Of a stretch of DNA of 64,000 bases, positions 49,875 to 58,843 are shown piece after piece. Source of the stretch: Methylobacterium cerastii (lineage in GTDB: Bacteria > Pseudomonadota > Alphaproteobacteria > Rhizobiales > Beijerinckiaceae); contig NZ_BPQG01000069.1 in the NCBI RefSeq assembly GCF_022179125.1, forward strand, positions 1 through 64,000, in the 5' to 3' direction. The notes beneath the pieces were generated by a model. The model made no database searches and was not told where the DNA came from. It worked only from the letters and a program-made list of their open reading frames with translations. Numbering within the stretch: position 1 is the first letter of the stretch; the number at the start of each line of letters is the position of its first letter. Made by a program: the position numbers and the translations under genes.

Positions 49875-51248
49875 TCAGGCCGCCTGGGCCTCGACACGGT
49901 TCCGGCCCGAGGCCTTGGCGCGGTAGAGCGCGAGGTCGGCCCGCTTCAGCATCTCGCCGGGGCCGACATCCTCGGGCCGCCGGTTCGCGACGCCGATCGA
50001 GACGGTGACGGCGACGCTGCGGGTGTCGCGGTGAACCTGAAACGGCGTGCCCTCGATCCGCTCGCGGATGCGCTCGGCGATGGCGTAGGCCTCGGCGAGC
50101 CCGGCGTCGGGGAGCAGGATGACCACCTCCTCGCCGCCGTAGCGGGCGACGATGTCGATGGTGCGGGTGTGTAGGCGCACGCGGTCGGCGAAGGTGCGCA
50201 GCACCTCGTCGCCGGCCTCGTGGCCGTATGTGTCGTTGATCGCCTTGAAGTGGTCGATGTCGAGGATCAGCCCGGCCACCGGGCGCTCGCGCAGCCGCGG
50301 ATCGGCGAACAGGCCGGCGAGGTGGTTGTCGAGGTAGCGCCGGTTGTGCAGGCCGGTGAGCCCGTCGGTGACGGCCATCTCCATCGAGGCCTGCACGGCA
50401 CTGCGCAGAACCTCGGAGAAGCGCTTGCGGCGGATCTGCGTGCGGACCCGCGCCACCAGCTCGTTCCGGTCGACCGGGCGCAGGAGGTAGTCGTGCACCC
50501 CGAAATCGAGGCCGCGCACGATCCGGGCGCGGTCATGCGCCTCGGCCACCATGATCAGCGGCACCTGCCGGGTGCGCTCCAGGCTGCGCAGCTGGCTGCA
50601 CAGGCGCAGCCCGTCGAAGCCTTCGAGGTCGAGGCTGACGAGCACGAGGTCGAAGTTGCCCTCGGCCGCCACGTGGATCGCCGCCTGCGGGTCGGCCTCG
50701 ACCGTGACCGTGTGGTACTGGCCGAGCGCCGCCGCCATCCGCTCGGCCGAGCCGCGCCGGTCCTCGACCAGCAGCAGGCTGGCGTTGAGGCCGGTCTCGG
50801 CGGTCGCGAGCGCCAGCGGGTCGCCCATGCCGAACTCGCGCGAGGCCAGCGCGCGGCTGCGTAGCTCGTCGGTGACGGCCTTGAGGCGAACGAGGCTGCG
50901 CACACGGCTGAACAGGGCGGTGTCGTCGATCGGTTTCGTCAGGAAGTCGTCGGCGCCGGCGTCGAGGCCCTTCAGGCGGTCCGAGGGCTGGTCGAGGGCC
51001 GTGACCATCACCACCGGCAGGTGCGCGGTGAGCGGGTTGTTCTTGAGGATGCGGCAGACCTCGAACCCGTCCATGCCGGGCATCATCACGTCGAGCAGGA
51101 CGATGTCGCACAGACCCTTCTCGCAGATCGCGATCGCGTCCGGGCCGTTCATGGCCGCGACGGTGTCGAAATATTCCAGCGCGAGCTTCGTCTCCAGAAG
51201 CTTCACGTTCGGGAAGAGGTCGTCGACGATCAGGACGCGGGCCGACAT
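49875..51248 (-). CDS. pleD: PleD-type response regulator with GGDEF domain
   Basis: A 457-residue REC-REC-GGDEF protein. REC1 is normal: Asp53 (LLDVMMPGMDG) and Lys105. REC2 is degenerate: Ser205 replaces the phospho-Asp (LVSLDLEGFDG) and Arg257 replaces the Lys. The cyclase signature is GGEEV (371-375) instead of GGEEF, and the inhibitory I-site Arg362-Thr-Ile-Asp365 is present. PleD makes cyclic di-GMP and controls the cell cycle. divK lies 61 bases upstream on the same strand, as in Caulobacter. Confidence 0.93.
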   Translation of the reverse strand: MSARVLIVDDLFPNVKLLETKLALEYFDTVAAMNGPDAIAICEKGLCDIVLLDVMMPGMDGFEVCRILKNNPLTAHLPVVMVTALDQPSDRLKGLDAGADDFLTKPIDDTALFSRVRSLVRLKAVTDELRSRALASREFGMGDPLALATAETGLNASLLLVEDRRGSAERMAAALGQYHTVTVEADPQAAIHVAAEGNFDLVLVSLDLEGFDGLRLCSQLRSLERTRQVPLIMVAEAHDRARIVRGLDFGVHDYLLRPVDRNELVARVRTQIRRKRFSEVLRSAVQASMEMAVTDGLTGLHNRRYLDNHLAGLFADPRLRERPVAGLILDIDHFKAINDTYGHEAGDEVLRTFADRVRLHTRTIDIVARYGGEEVVILLPDAGLAEAYAIAERIRERIEGTPFQVHRDTRSVAVTVSIGVANRRPEDVGPGEMLKRADLALYRAKASGRNRVEAQAA

Positions 51249-51309
51249 CGTTCCTCGCACAAAATTTCAGCGGGCGATCGAAGGCGCCGGCGAGGGCTCG
51301 ATCCGAACC

Positions 51310-51681
51310 CTACTTGTCGGCAAGATACGTGCGAACTGTTGCCAAAAACTTCGCGACGGAGATCGGCTTGGACAAATAGGCCTCGCAGCCCCCTTCGAGG
51401 ATGCGCTCCTCGTCGCCCTTCATGGCGAAGGCGGTGATCGCGACGACCGGAATGTGCTTGAGGTCGTCGTCCTCCTTGAGCCATTTGGTCACTTCGAGCC
51501 CCGAGACCTCGGGGAGCTGAATGTCCATCAGGATGAGGTCGGGATGGTGGGCGCGGGCGAGCTCGATCGCCTCGATGCCGTTGGCCGTCTTGAGGGTCGC
51601 ATAGCCATGGGCCTCCAACAAATCGTTGAAGAGCTTCATGTTCAGTTCGTTGTCCTCGACGATGAGCACCGTCTTCTTCAT
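51310..51681 (-). CDS. divK: Single-domain response regulator DivK
   Basis: A 123-residue receiver protein with Asp10, phospho-acceptor Asp53 ([13 protein letters not shown]) and Lys105 (LSKPI). It lies immediately upstream of pleD. In Caulobacter this pair acts in asymmetric division. GTG 51684 precedes the ATG without effect. The start region is shared with the divergent DUF3572 gene at 73 bases' distance. Confidence 0.93.
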   Translation of the reverse strand: MKKTVLIVEDNELNMKLFNDLLEAHGYATLKTANGIEAIELARAHHPDLILMDIQLPEVSGLEVTKWLKEDDDLKHIPVVAITAFAMKGDEERILEGGCEAYLSKPISVAKFLATVRTYLADK

Positions 51682-51754
51682 CACGCTTCGATCCCGGTGC
51701 CGCCGCGCGTCCTTTACGGGACGTTACCCGACTTCCCTCCTTTGTAAGCGCCAG

Positions 51755-52072
51755 ATGTTGATGAATCGCAAATCACTTCAAGACGATGGGTCCGGGCGAG
51801 CCACCGGCGCGGACCACAACCTGGCCGTGGACGTGCTCGGCTGGATCGTCGCCGACGAGGACCGGCTGTTCCCGTTCCTGAACGCCACCGGCCTGTCGCC
51901 CGAGACCGTGCGGGCGTCGCTGTCCGACCCGGCGTTCCTGGCCGGCGTCCTCGACCACGTCATGGGCGACGAAGGTGTCCTGCTCGCTTGCGCCAAGGGG
52001 CTCGACGTCAAGCCCGAGCGGATCGCGGCGGCGTGGGGAAGGCTCTCCCCGCGCGGCTCCGACGAGTTCTGA
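51755..52072 (+). CDS. DUF3572 family protein
   Basis: A 105-residue protein, divergent from divK. Its pattern AVDVLGWIVADEDRLFPFLNATGLSP...LAGVLDHVMGDE matches the small DUF3572 family; exact motif pieces are LGWIVADEDRLFPFL and AGVLDHVMGDE. The family is alphaproteobacterial and uncharacterised, commonly found next to divK. ATG 51755 and 51761 are both possible. Confidence 0.82.
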   Translation: MLMNRKSLQDDGSGRATGADHNLAVDVLGWIVADEDRLFPFLNATGLSPETVRASLSDPAFLAGVLDHVMGDEGVLLACAKGLDVKPERIAAAWGRLSPRGSDEF

Positions 52073-52090
52073 CAGGCGCCGCCGCGCCGC

Positions 52091-53002
52091 TCACGGGGCG
52101 CAGGGCTTGTCCGGCGCCTTGTCGAGGTCGAGGCGGGTCATGTCGCCCAGGATGGCGAAGTCGCCGTAATCGAGCTTGAGCGCGCCGCTGACCCCGTTCT
52201 CGTAGAGGTCGAAGGTCAGGGTGTAGATCGGGGTGCGCTCGCCCTCCCCTTGGGTGAAGTAGCTCAAGGTCACCGGCCAGTGCGGCACGGTGGCCATCGC
52301 GCCCTCGTGCAGGGGCTTGTCGCGGTCGGACGCCGCGGCGTTCGCCGGCCCCGTGGCGCGGCGGCCGATGATCGCGAGGGTGTCGTAGACTTTCTTGCCG
52401 TCGTCCGAGCCGTCGAAGACCTTCGCCGACATCGTGGTCTCGCCCGCCCGCGCGGCCTGGACGAGGCGGCGCATGTGCAGGCTCGGGAACAGCACCGGGC
52501 CGGCGGCCGAGACCTGCTCCTTCTTCGGCTCCTTGAGCCGGATCTTGAAGGCGTCGCCGTTCGCATCCGCCGTGCCGTCCACGGCCGGGCTCGGCTGGCC
52601 GTTCAGCACCGTCACGGTGCGGAAGCGGAAGTCGTGGGCTTCGCCGCCCTCGAAGGTGGTGTTGCGCAGGTCCGAGGTGCGGCCGCCGCTCTCGCCCGAT
52701 TCGAGCACGGTCACCTGCCGCGTCTGCATGGTGTAGCCGCGGCACGCGTCGCCCTTGAAGTCGATGACGATGCGCCCGCGCGCGCTCTCGACCGACCGCG
52801 TGCCGCCGCTGGAGGCCAGCGACAGGTCGTAGACCGCCTTATGGTTGGCGAGGATCACCGGCTCGGGCTTTTGGGACTTCGGACTCTCGGGCGCCGGCTT
52901 GGTCGCGGCATCCGGGGTCGCCGGCGCCGCGTGCGCCGTTTCGCCGAAGCAGGCCGCGCCGGCGAGGAGCGCGGCGACGAGGGCGGTGGCGTGACGTGGC
53001 AT
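52091..53002 (-). CDS. EipB/DUF1849 family periplasmic protein
   Basis: A 303-residue exported protein with signal peptide PRHATALVAALLAGAACFG and the DUF1849 opening HKAVYDLSLASSGGTRSV (part). In Brucella EipB is a periplasmic beta-spiral protein needed for envelope integrity and closed by a conserved disulfide. Two cysteines (in GDACRGY and at the C-terminus PCAP) are positioned for it. This is a lone gene, transcribed away from divK. Confidence 0.88.
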   Translation of the reverse strand: MPRHATALVAALLAGAACFGETAHAAPATPDAATKPAPESPKSQKPEPVILANHKAVYDLSLASSGGTRSVESARGRIVIDFKGDACRGYTMQTRQVTVLESGESGGRTSDLRNTTFEGGEAHDFRFRTVTVLNGQPSPAVDGTADANGDAFKIRLKEPKKEQVSAAGPVLFPSLHMRRLVQAARAGETTMSAKVFDGSDDGKKVYDTLAIIGRRATGPANAAASDRDKPLHEGAMATVPHWPVTLSYFTQGEGERTPIYTLTFDLYENGVSGALKLDYGDFAILGDMTRLDLDKAPDKPCAP

Positions 53003-53118
53003 CGTGGAAACTCCCGAGGCGGCGACCGCCGAGGTGAAAAGTCAGGCGCAGGCGCAGGCTGCAGGTAGTGGGTGCCGGGCGCGGAGCAATGCCAGGTCCG
53101 GAGCAATGCCGAGCCGGA

Positions 53119-55005
53119 TCAGCGGTAGCCGGCCGCCTGGAGCTCGAACAGCTCGGCGTAGCGGCCGCGGCGGGCGAGGAGCGCGTCGTGCGTGCCGGCT
53201 TCGAGCACCTTGCCGTCCTCCAGCACGAGGATGCGGTCGGCCATCCGAACGGTGGAGAAGCGGTGCGAGATCAGCACCGCCGCCCGGCCCGCGCTGAGAT
53301 CGCGGAAGCGGCGGAACACGTCGTACTCGGCGCGCGCGTCGAGCGCCGCCGTCGGCTCGTCGAGGATCAGGATCTCGGCGTCGCGCATGTAGGCGCGCGA
53401 CAGGGCGATCTTCTGCCATTGGCCGCCGGAGAGGTCGACGCCGCCGTCGAAACGCTTGCCGAGAGGCTGGTCGTAGCCGCCCGGCAACCGCGCGATCACC
53501 GCGTCGGCGAGGCCGCGCACCGCCGCCCGGCCGATGCGCTCGGAATCGTCCCGCGCCTCGATCCGTCCGACGGCGACGTTCTCGCCGGCGGTGAGGTCGA
53601 AGCGGACGAAGTCCTGGAAGATCGCGCCGATGCGGGCGCGCAGCGCGTCGAGGTCGTAGGCCGGCAGCGGCAGGCCGTCGAGCAGGATGCGCCCCTCGGT
53701 CGGGTCGTAGAGACGGGTCATCAGCTTGACGATGGTGGTCTTGCCGGCGCCGTTCTCGCCGACGAGCGCCAGGGTCTCGCCGGCCGCCAGCGTGAAGCTG
53801 AGGTGCCGCACCGCCCAGGCCTCCGAACCGGGATAGCGGAAGCCGACATCCTCGAACGTCAGGCCCTGCCGGATCGGCGCCGGCATGGGCACGGGGCGGT
53901 CGGGCGAGTGGATCGACGGTTCGATCGCGAAGAACGAGAACAGGTCCTCCAGGTACTGCGACTGGCCCGCGATCTGGGTGAAGCCGATCAGCAGGCCCTC
54001 GATCAGCCCGCGCAGGCGCTGGAAGGCGCCGGCGAGGAAGGCGAGGTCGCCGATGGAGAAGCCGCCCGCCACCGTGCGCCAGACGATGACGGCGTAGGCG
54101 GCGTAGTAGGCCAGCGTCCCGAGCGCGGCGAACGCGCCGCCCCAGCCGGCGCGGCGGATCGCTAAGGCGCGGTTGTCGGCCACCACCTTGTCGGCCAAGC
54201 CGGCATAGAGGTCGGTGATGTAGCCGTTCAGGCCGAACAGCTTGACCTCCTTGGCCGATTCGACGCTGGCGCCGAGGTAGCGCAGGTAGTCGATCCGCCG
54301 CCGCTCCGGGGTTCGCATCCAGGCCAGGCGGTAGCCGGCGCGGGTGAAGTGCGCCTCGTTGAGGAAGGCGGGGATCAAGGCCGCCGCGATCAGCACGATC
54401 AGCCAGGGGGTGTAGACCGCGACGCCGGCCGCGAACGACAGCAGCGTCACCAGCGCCTGCCCCTGCCCGAACACCTGGCCGATCAGGCTGGTGCGACCGG
54501 TGACCTGCCGGCGCGCCCGCTCGAGCCGGTCCTGCTGCGCGCTGTCCTCGAACTGGGCGAGGTCGAGGGCCGCCGCATGGCGCATCAGCCGCAGCGAGGC
54601 GGCGTTGGAGTAGAGGTCGCCGAGCAAGCCGTCCACGAGCGTGCTCAGGCGGCCGATCAGGTCGGCGAGGATCGCCAGCGCGAGCTCGGCGGCCACGAGG
54701 GCGGCGAGCCGCGACAGGTGCGGGTCCGAGAGCCACGCGTCGAGGCTCATCGGGGTGGCGCGCGGCCGGGCGTGCTCCGCCACGATCGCGTCGAGGATCA
54801 ACTTGGCGAGCCATAGGGTCGCCACCGGGAGGCCGGCGCCGACGAGGCGCAGGGCGAGGCTTGCGGCGAACAGGCGCGGGCTCGCGGCGCGCACCTGCGC
54901 GAACAGGGCCGGCAGGTAGCGCACCGATCCGAAGCGTTCGGCGAGATGGCGCCGCGCCGCGGCGACGGGGGCGGCGAGGACGGTGTCGAGACGGGTGGTC
55001 GGCAT
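53119..55005 (-). CDS. ABC transporter ATP-binding/permease (exporter half-transporter)
   Basis: A 628-residue ABC exporter, six helices then a nucleotide-binding domain. Walker A is GENGAGKTT, signature LSGGQWQKIALSRAYM, Walker B ILILDEPTAALDA and the switch His is in LISHRFSTV. It functions as a homodimer or with an unseen partner. ATG 55005 is chosen; upstream open sequence to 55506 is not conserved. Substrate unknown. Confidence 0.92.
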   Translation of the reverse strand: MPTTRLDTVLAAPVAAARRHLAERFGSVRYLPALFAQVRAASPRLFAASLALRLVGAGLPVATLWLAKLILDAIVAEHARPRATPMSLDAWLSDPHLSRLAALVAAELALAILADLIGRLSTLVDGLLGDLYSNAASLRLMRHAAALDLAQFEDSAQQDRLERARRQVTGRTSLIGQVFGQGQALVTLLSFAAGVAVYTPWLIVLIAAALIPAFLNEAHFTRAGYRLAWMRTPERRRIDYLRYLGASVESAKEVKLFGLNGYITDLYAGLADKVVADNRALAIRRAGWGGAFAALGTLAYYAAYAVIVWRTVAGGFSIGDLAFLAGAFQRLRGLIEGLLIGFTQIAGQSQYLEDLFSFFAIEPSIHSPDRPVPMPAPIRQGLTFEDVGFRYPGSEAWAVRHLSFTLAAGETLALVGENGAGKTTIVKLMTRLYDPTEGRILLDGLPLPAYDLDALRARIGAIFQDFVRFDLTAGENVAVGRIEARDDSERIGRAAVRGLADAVIARLPGGYDQPLGKRFDGGVDLSGGQWQKIALSRAYMRDAEILILDEPTAALDARAEYDVFRRFRDLSAGRAAVLISHRFSTVRMADRILVLEDGKVLEAGTHDALLARRGRYAELFELQAAGYR

Positions 55006-55237
55006 TCCGGCCGGTATGGGCCGCCGAGGACCCGGCGTCGATGCCAGAGGCTGGATGCGCGTCGGCCCCCGGCGGGACGTTCGATCAAGTTCCCGCCGTT
55101 GGCGTCGTCGGAAGGCGATGTCTCGATGGTGATGTCTTGGCCCCGACACCTGTTGACGACGCCTCGATCGTCGACGCCGCGCTTTGCTCAAGCAGCGTGA
55201 AGTCCCTATCCTGGCAAGAGTTTGAAAAATCACAGGG

Positions 55238-55840
55238 ATGGGAGAGGAGATGCTGAGCGGTTCGGCGATTCTGCGGATTTCGCTTCTGCTGGTCGTCGCG
55301 GGCTGCCTCGCCGCCCTGGTCCAGTACTTTTTGCCGCACGGCGCAGCCCCCGTGGACGAGCGGCCCGTCGCGACGCCGCCCGCGGCGACGGCCCCGCCGC
55401 CGCGACAGGTCGGGCCGCCGGTGCCGGTGCCCTCGACGGCGCCGCGGCGCGACACGGCCGTGGCACGTCCGCCTGCACCCGCTCCCATGCCTGCGCCGGC
55501 AACCATGCCGACGCCCGCGCCTCAGCCGACGGCCGAGGCACCCGCCGTCCAGCAAACGCCCCCTGAGCCGCGAACCGTCTCCCCCGAGTTGGACGCCTCC
55601 CAGCCTGCCGGGCGGGCGGAGGTGGACGCGGCCGCCGACACCGCCGGCCCGAGGGCGTTGGCGCTCGTCGACCTCAACACCGCGTCGGTCGCGGATCTGA
55701 ACGGTCTGCGCGGCGGCGGCAGCATCGGGCGGGCGATCATCCAGCGGCGGCCCTACGCTTCGGTCGACCAGCTGCTGTCGAAGCGCGTGCTCAGCCGCGC
55801 CACCTACGACAAGATCAAGGATCAGGTCACGGTTCGTTGA
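55238..55840 (+). CDS. Membrane-anchored helix-hairpin-helix protein (ComEA-like C-terminus)
   Basis: A 200-residue protein: one N-terminal helix (AILRISLLLVVAGCLAALV), a Pro/Ala-rich linker of about 90 residues, and a C-terminal domain with VDLNTASVADLNGLRG, the ComEA/T2SK-like helix-hairpin-helix opening. The linker would place the domain in the periplasm or in the cytoplasm depending on orientation. DNA binding is likely from the fold; uptake role is unproven. ATG 55250 is an alternative start. Confidence 0.8.
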   Translation: MGEEMLSGSAILRISLLLVVAGCLAALVQYFLPHGAAPVDERPVATPPAATAPPPRQVGPPVPVPSTAPRRDTAVARPPAPAPMPAPATMPTPAPQPTAEAPAVQQTPPEPRTVSPELDASQPAGRAEVDAAADTAGPRALALVDLNTASVADLNGLRGGGSIGRAIIQRRPYASVDQLLSKRVLSRATYDKIKDQVTVR

Positions 55841-55996
55841 TCTGGTTGGGAGCGAGACCGGCGGTCGCCTGTCAGGCGTCGCAGCCTCGGGAGCCGTCGC
55901 GAGAACTGGCGCAGTCCGCGTCGGTTGCCTATTGTGGCCCTCGACGGAGGGATCGTCCGCGCTGGCGATCCCCGATCGAAGTGCGAGGAGTTGCGC

Positions 55997-56212
55997 ATGT
56001 TCACCCAGACCGGCAGCGCGATCCTTCGGGACGACCTCGGCGTCGAGGAAACCACCGAGACCGACAACATCGTCCGCTGGGACGGCGAGCGGCTCTACGT
56101 CGAGCACGACGTCTACCACAACGGTCAGCTGGTCCACCGCAGGTATCGCCGCAACGTCACCGAGCCGGTCGCCCGGGCGTTGCTGGCGGTGATCAACCGC
56201 ACCAAGCAATGA
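55997..56212 (+). CDS. Small hypothetical protein
   Basis: A 71-residue acidic protein, start ATG 55997 with GAGGAG six bases upstream. It is beta-rich (NIVRWDGERLYVEHDVYHNG) with a helical end. No family known to me. It overlaps the next gene by four bases (ATGA), so the two share translation. Confidence 0.65.
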   Translation: MFTQTGSAILRDDLGVEETTETDNIVRWDGERLYVEHDVYHNGQLVHRRYRRNVTEPVARALLAVINRTKQ

Positions 56213-56706
56213 GGCGTCTCGCGCTCGCCGCCCTGGCGGGGCTGGCGCTCGCCGGCCCGGCCGTCGCCGAGGTCGGCGTGCGCTACGTGGCGCCCGAGCG
56301 CTTCACCGACGCCGAGGACCGCTGGGGCGCGTCGGGCCGGAGCCTGCGCACGACGCTCGCCGAGATGACGCGGATCTTCCAGGAACTCGGCAGCCGGCGC
56401 CTCGGCCCGGACGAGAGCCTCGACGTCACCGTCCTCGACATCGACCTCGCCGGATACGAGCGGCCGGGCTTCGGCACCCCGGGTGGGCTGCGTGTGGTCC
56501 AGGATTCGACGCCCCCGCGGATCCGTTTCGCCTACGCGCTGCGGCGGGGCCGGCGTGTGGTCGCCAGCGGCGAGGACACCGCCACCGACATCAACTTCAT
56601 GCTGACGGCGAACCCGCGCTTTGCGACGGGCGGCCTGTACTACGAGCGCGCGGTGCTGCGCGACTGGTTCGCGCGCCGCTTCCCCGGCCCCGCGGGGCGC
56701 GGCTGA
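56209..56706 (+). CDS. DUF3016 family exported protein
   Basis: A 165-residue protein with signal peptide (RRLALAALAGLALAGPAVA) and the DUF3016 pattern VRYVAPERFTDAED, then VTVLDIDLAGYERPG, and the C-terminal YERAVLRDWFARRF. The family is uncharacterised and periplasmic. It is translationally coupled to the small acidic protein upstream. Confidence 0.85.
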   Translation: MRRLALAALAGLALAGPAVAEVGVRYVAPERFTDAEDRWGASGRSLRTTLAEMTRIFQELGSRRLGPDESLDVTVLDIDLAGYERPGFGTPGGLRVVQDSTPPRIRFAYALRRGRRVVASGEDTATDINFMLTANPRFATGGLYYERAVLRDWFARRFPGPAGRG

Positions 56707-56710
56707 GGCC

Positions 56711-57517
56711 TCACGCCGGCCAGATCGGGGTGCGCTTCTCCAGGAACGCGTCGATGCCTTCGCCGGCCTCGGCAAGCATCATGTTCCGGGTCATCACCTC
56801 GGCGGCGTAGGCGTAGGCCTCCTCCAGGCCGAGCTCCTCCTGGCGGCCGAAGGCCTCCTTGCCGATCGCCAGCACCCGCGCCGACTTCTCGGCGATGCGG
56901 GACGCCGTCGCCCGCACCGTCGCGTCGAGGTCGGCCGCGGGAACCACGCGGTTGACGAGGCCGATGCGGAAAGCCTCCGCGGCGTCCACCGGCTCGCCGA
57001 GCAGCAGCATCTCCATTGCGACCTTGCGCGGCACGGCGCGCGAGAGCGCGACCATCGGCGTCGAGCAGAACAGGCCGATGTTGACGCCGGGCGTCGCGAA
57101 GCGCGCGTCGTCGGCGCAGATTGCGAGGTCGCAGGTCGCGACGAGCTGGCACCCGGCGGCGGTGGCGATGCCGTGCACCTGGGCGATCACCGGCTGCGGT
57201 AGCCGGGTGATCGCCAGCATGAGGCGCGAGCAGGCGCGGAACACCTCGGCGGCTGCCTCGCGCCCGGGATGGGCGCGCATCTCTTTGAGGTCGTGCCCGG
57301 CGCAGAAGGCCGGGCCGGCCCCGCGCAGCACGACGACGCGGACGGCCCGGTCCTCGGCGATCGCGTCGAGGGCGTCCTGCAGCGCCGCCATCAGCCCGAG
57401 CGAAAGCGCGTTGCGCGCCGGGCCACGGTTCAGCGTCAGCGTGGCGATGCCGCCGGCATCTTCGCGCAGCAGAAGCGGCGCGTCGGCGCGTGCGGTCTGC
57501 GTCGCGGTGGAGGACAT
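56711..57517 (-). CDS. Enoyl-CoA hydratase/isomerase family protein
   Basis: A 268-residue crotonase. The family loops are NRGPARNALSLGLM, GPAFCAGHDLKEM and HGIATAAGCQLVATCDLAI; GVNIGLFCSTPMVAL replaces the usual G-x-x-P-G-G loop of classical hydratases. The catalytic Glu pair is therefore not obvious and the reaction cannot be named beyond a CoA-thioester enzyme. ATG 57517 fits the start. Confidence 0.88.
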   Translation of the reverse strand: MSSTATQTARADAPLLLREDAGGIATLTLNRGPARNALSLGLMAALQDALDAIAEDRAVRVVVLRGAGPAFCAGHDLKEMRAHPGREAAAEVFRACSRLMLAITRLPQPVIAQVHGIATAAGCQLVATCDLAICADDARFATPGVNIGLFCSTPMVALSRAVPRKVAMEMLLLGEPVDAAEAFRIGLVNRVVPAADLDATVRATASRIAEKSARVLAIGKEAFGRQEELGLEEAYAYAAEVMTRNMMLAEAGEGIDAFLEKRTPIWPA

Positions 57518-57580
57518 GCCGTGGCTCCCGTGTCGGTGGTTTCCCAACCTAACACGGTCTCGCCGGGTTTCGCGGATCTC

Positions 57581-58051
57581 TCAGGCGCGCCGCGGGGCCG
57601 ATTCCTGCGGGTCGAGCGGGGCGTCGTCGTATTCGGCGATCTCGAGGTCGATCCGGGCGAAGTCGGCGCCGCCGTGCCACCATACCAGCGGCTGCACCGA
57701 CACGAGGCCCTGCACGCCGCACAGGATTTCCGCGAGGCCGGCATCGACGAAGAGGTGGCGCGGGCCGATCGCGTCGAGGCTGCGGGCGAGCGCCGCCCCG
57801 CGCAGGGTCAGGTCGAGTGGCGCCACGGTGACGCCGACGGAGCCGAGGCCCTGCCAGATCGCCAGCAGGTCGGGCTGATTGCGCATCAGCAGGGCGACGA
57901 CGTCGCCCTCGCCGAGGCCTTCATGCAGGGCCCAGCGGGCGTAGCGGTTGCGGCGCTCGCCCGAGGGCGTTCCGCCGGCATCCGCCAGGCGCAAGGGGGG
58001 CGGGGCGAAGGCGGGATCTGGTTCTGCGCGGCGGTCGAGGGCGAAGTGCAT
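57581..58051 (-). CDS. Truncated acyl-CoA-synthetase-like protein (AMP-binding N-terminal part only)
   Basis: A 156-residue ORF resembling the N-terminus of FATP/acyl-CoA synthetases (YARWALHEGLGEGDVVALLM, RNQPDLLAIWQGLGSVGVTVAPL; each quoted in part). The ATP-binding P-loop, the A5 region and the hinge are absent, and the protein ends with EEYDD-type acids and ESAPRRA. It lies upstream of the enoyl-CoA hydratase. Either a relic or a shortened regulatory protein; it cannot form acyl-adenylate by itself. Confidence 0.6.
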   Translation of the reverse strand: MHFALDRRAEPDPAFAPPPLRLADAGGTPSGERRNRYARWALHEGLGEGDVVALLMRNQPDLLAIWQGLGSVGVTVAPLDLTLRGAALARSLDAIGPRHLFVDAGLAEILCGVQGLVSVQPLVWWHGGADFARIDLEIAEYDDAPLDPQESAPRRA

Positions 58052-58399
58052 GCGGCGTCCGGTCCGGCTCTGTGCGGAAGAGGTCGAACTCCGATCTGCG
58101 CGTCACCGGTTAATAGTAGGCTTCGCATGAGCGCGCCGGGCGTGATCAAGTCGAAACAGGTCCTGCGACCGTCTGGTGCTGGACAAGGGGGCGGAATGCC
58201 CAATGCCGCGCTGGCAGTGCACGGCACGATTGCAACGCAGGTAACGCTTAACCGTCTTTTTGCGGCGGCCTTTGCCGTGATCGTCCTGAGGCAATCCGCC
58301 GGGTCGGTCCCCCTGTGCGGCGCTCACCGTTCGGCGTATCCCGCCCCTCTCAGAGACTCGCAAGAAGTCGTCGCCCGGACATCGAGGAAACCTACGCCC
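58052..58399. other. Divergent gap with no supported gene
   Basis: About 350 bases between divergent genes. It should hold two promoters; I could not identify them and saw no RNA-like structure or repeat. Confidence 0.45.
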
Positions 58400-58840
58400 A
58401 TGCGCCTGCTCGCAACCCTGGCCGCCTCGGCCGCCCTGCTGACCGCCACCCTCGCTGCGGTGCCCGCCGAGGCGCAGATCCGCAACGCGCCGGCGCCGCG
58501 GGCGCTGGAATTCGCCGCCTACATCTTCGCGGCCTCGAACGTCTGCGGCTACCGCATCGGCACCGACACCTTCGAGGCGTTGCTGGTCAAGCAGGGCACC
58601 CGCTCGGCCGACGTCAGCCCGCGCGGCCCGTTCGGCGGGCGGGTGCAGTCGATCTTCGCGCTGATGTCGAACGACATGGCGCAGAACCGCGAGAAGGCCT
58701 GCCTCGCGGTCGCCGGCGAATACGGCCCCGAGGGCACGGTCGCCAAGAACGTGCTGCTGCCGGCAGGCGCCGACGCGGCCCCCGCCCCCGGTGCCGACAA
58801 GCCCGCCGAGCCGGCGCCTGCGCCGAAGCCGGCCCAGTAG
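58400..58840 (+). CDS. Exported hypothetical protein
   Basis: A 146-residue protein with signal peptide (RLLATLAASAALLTATLAAV, cleaved after AEA) and a mature domain with two cysteines (NVCGYR, KACLAV), then a Pro/Ala tail. The cysteines could form a disulfide. Family not recognised. It converges on ung, whose stop lies three bases beyond. Confidence 0.7.
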   Translation: MRLLATLAASAALLTATLAAVPAEAQIRNAPAPRALEFAAYIFAASNVCGYRIGTDTFEALLVKQGTRSADVSPRGPFGGRVQSIFALMSNDMAQNREKACLAVAGEYGPEGTVAKNVLLPAGADAAPAPGADKPAEPAPAPKPAQ

Positions 58841-58843
58841 CCT

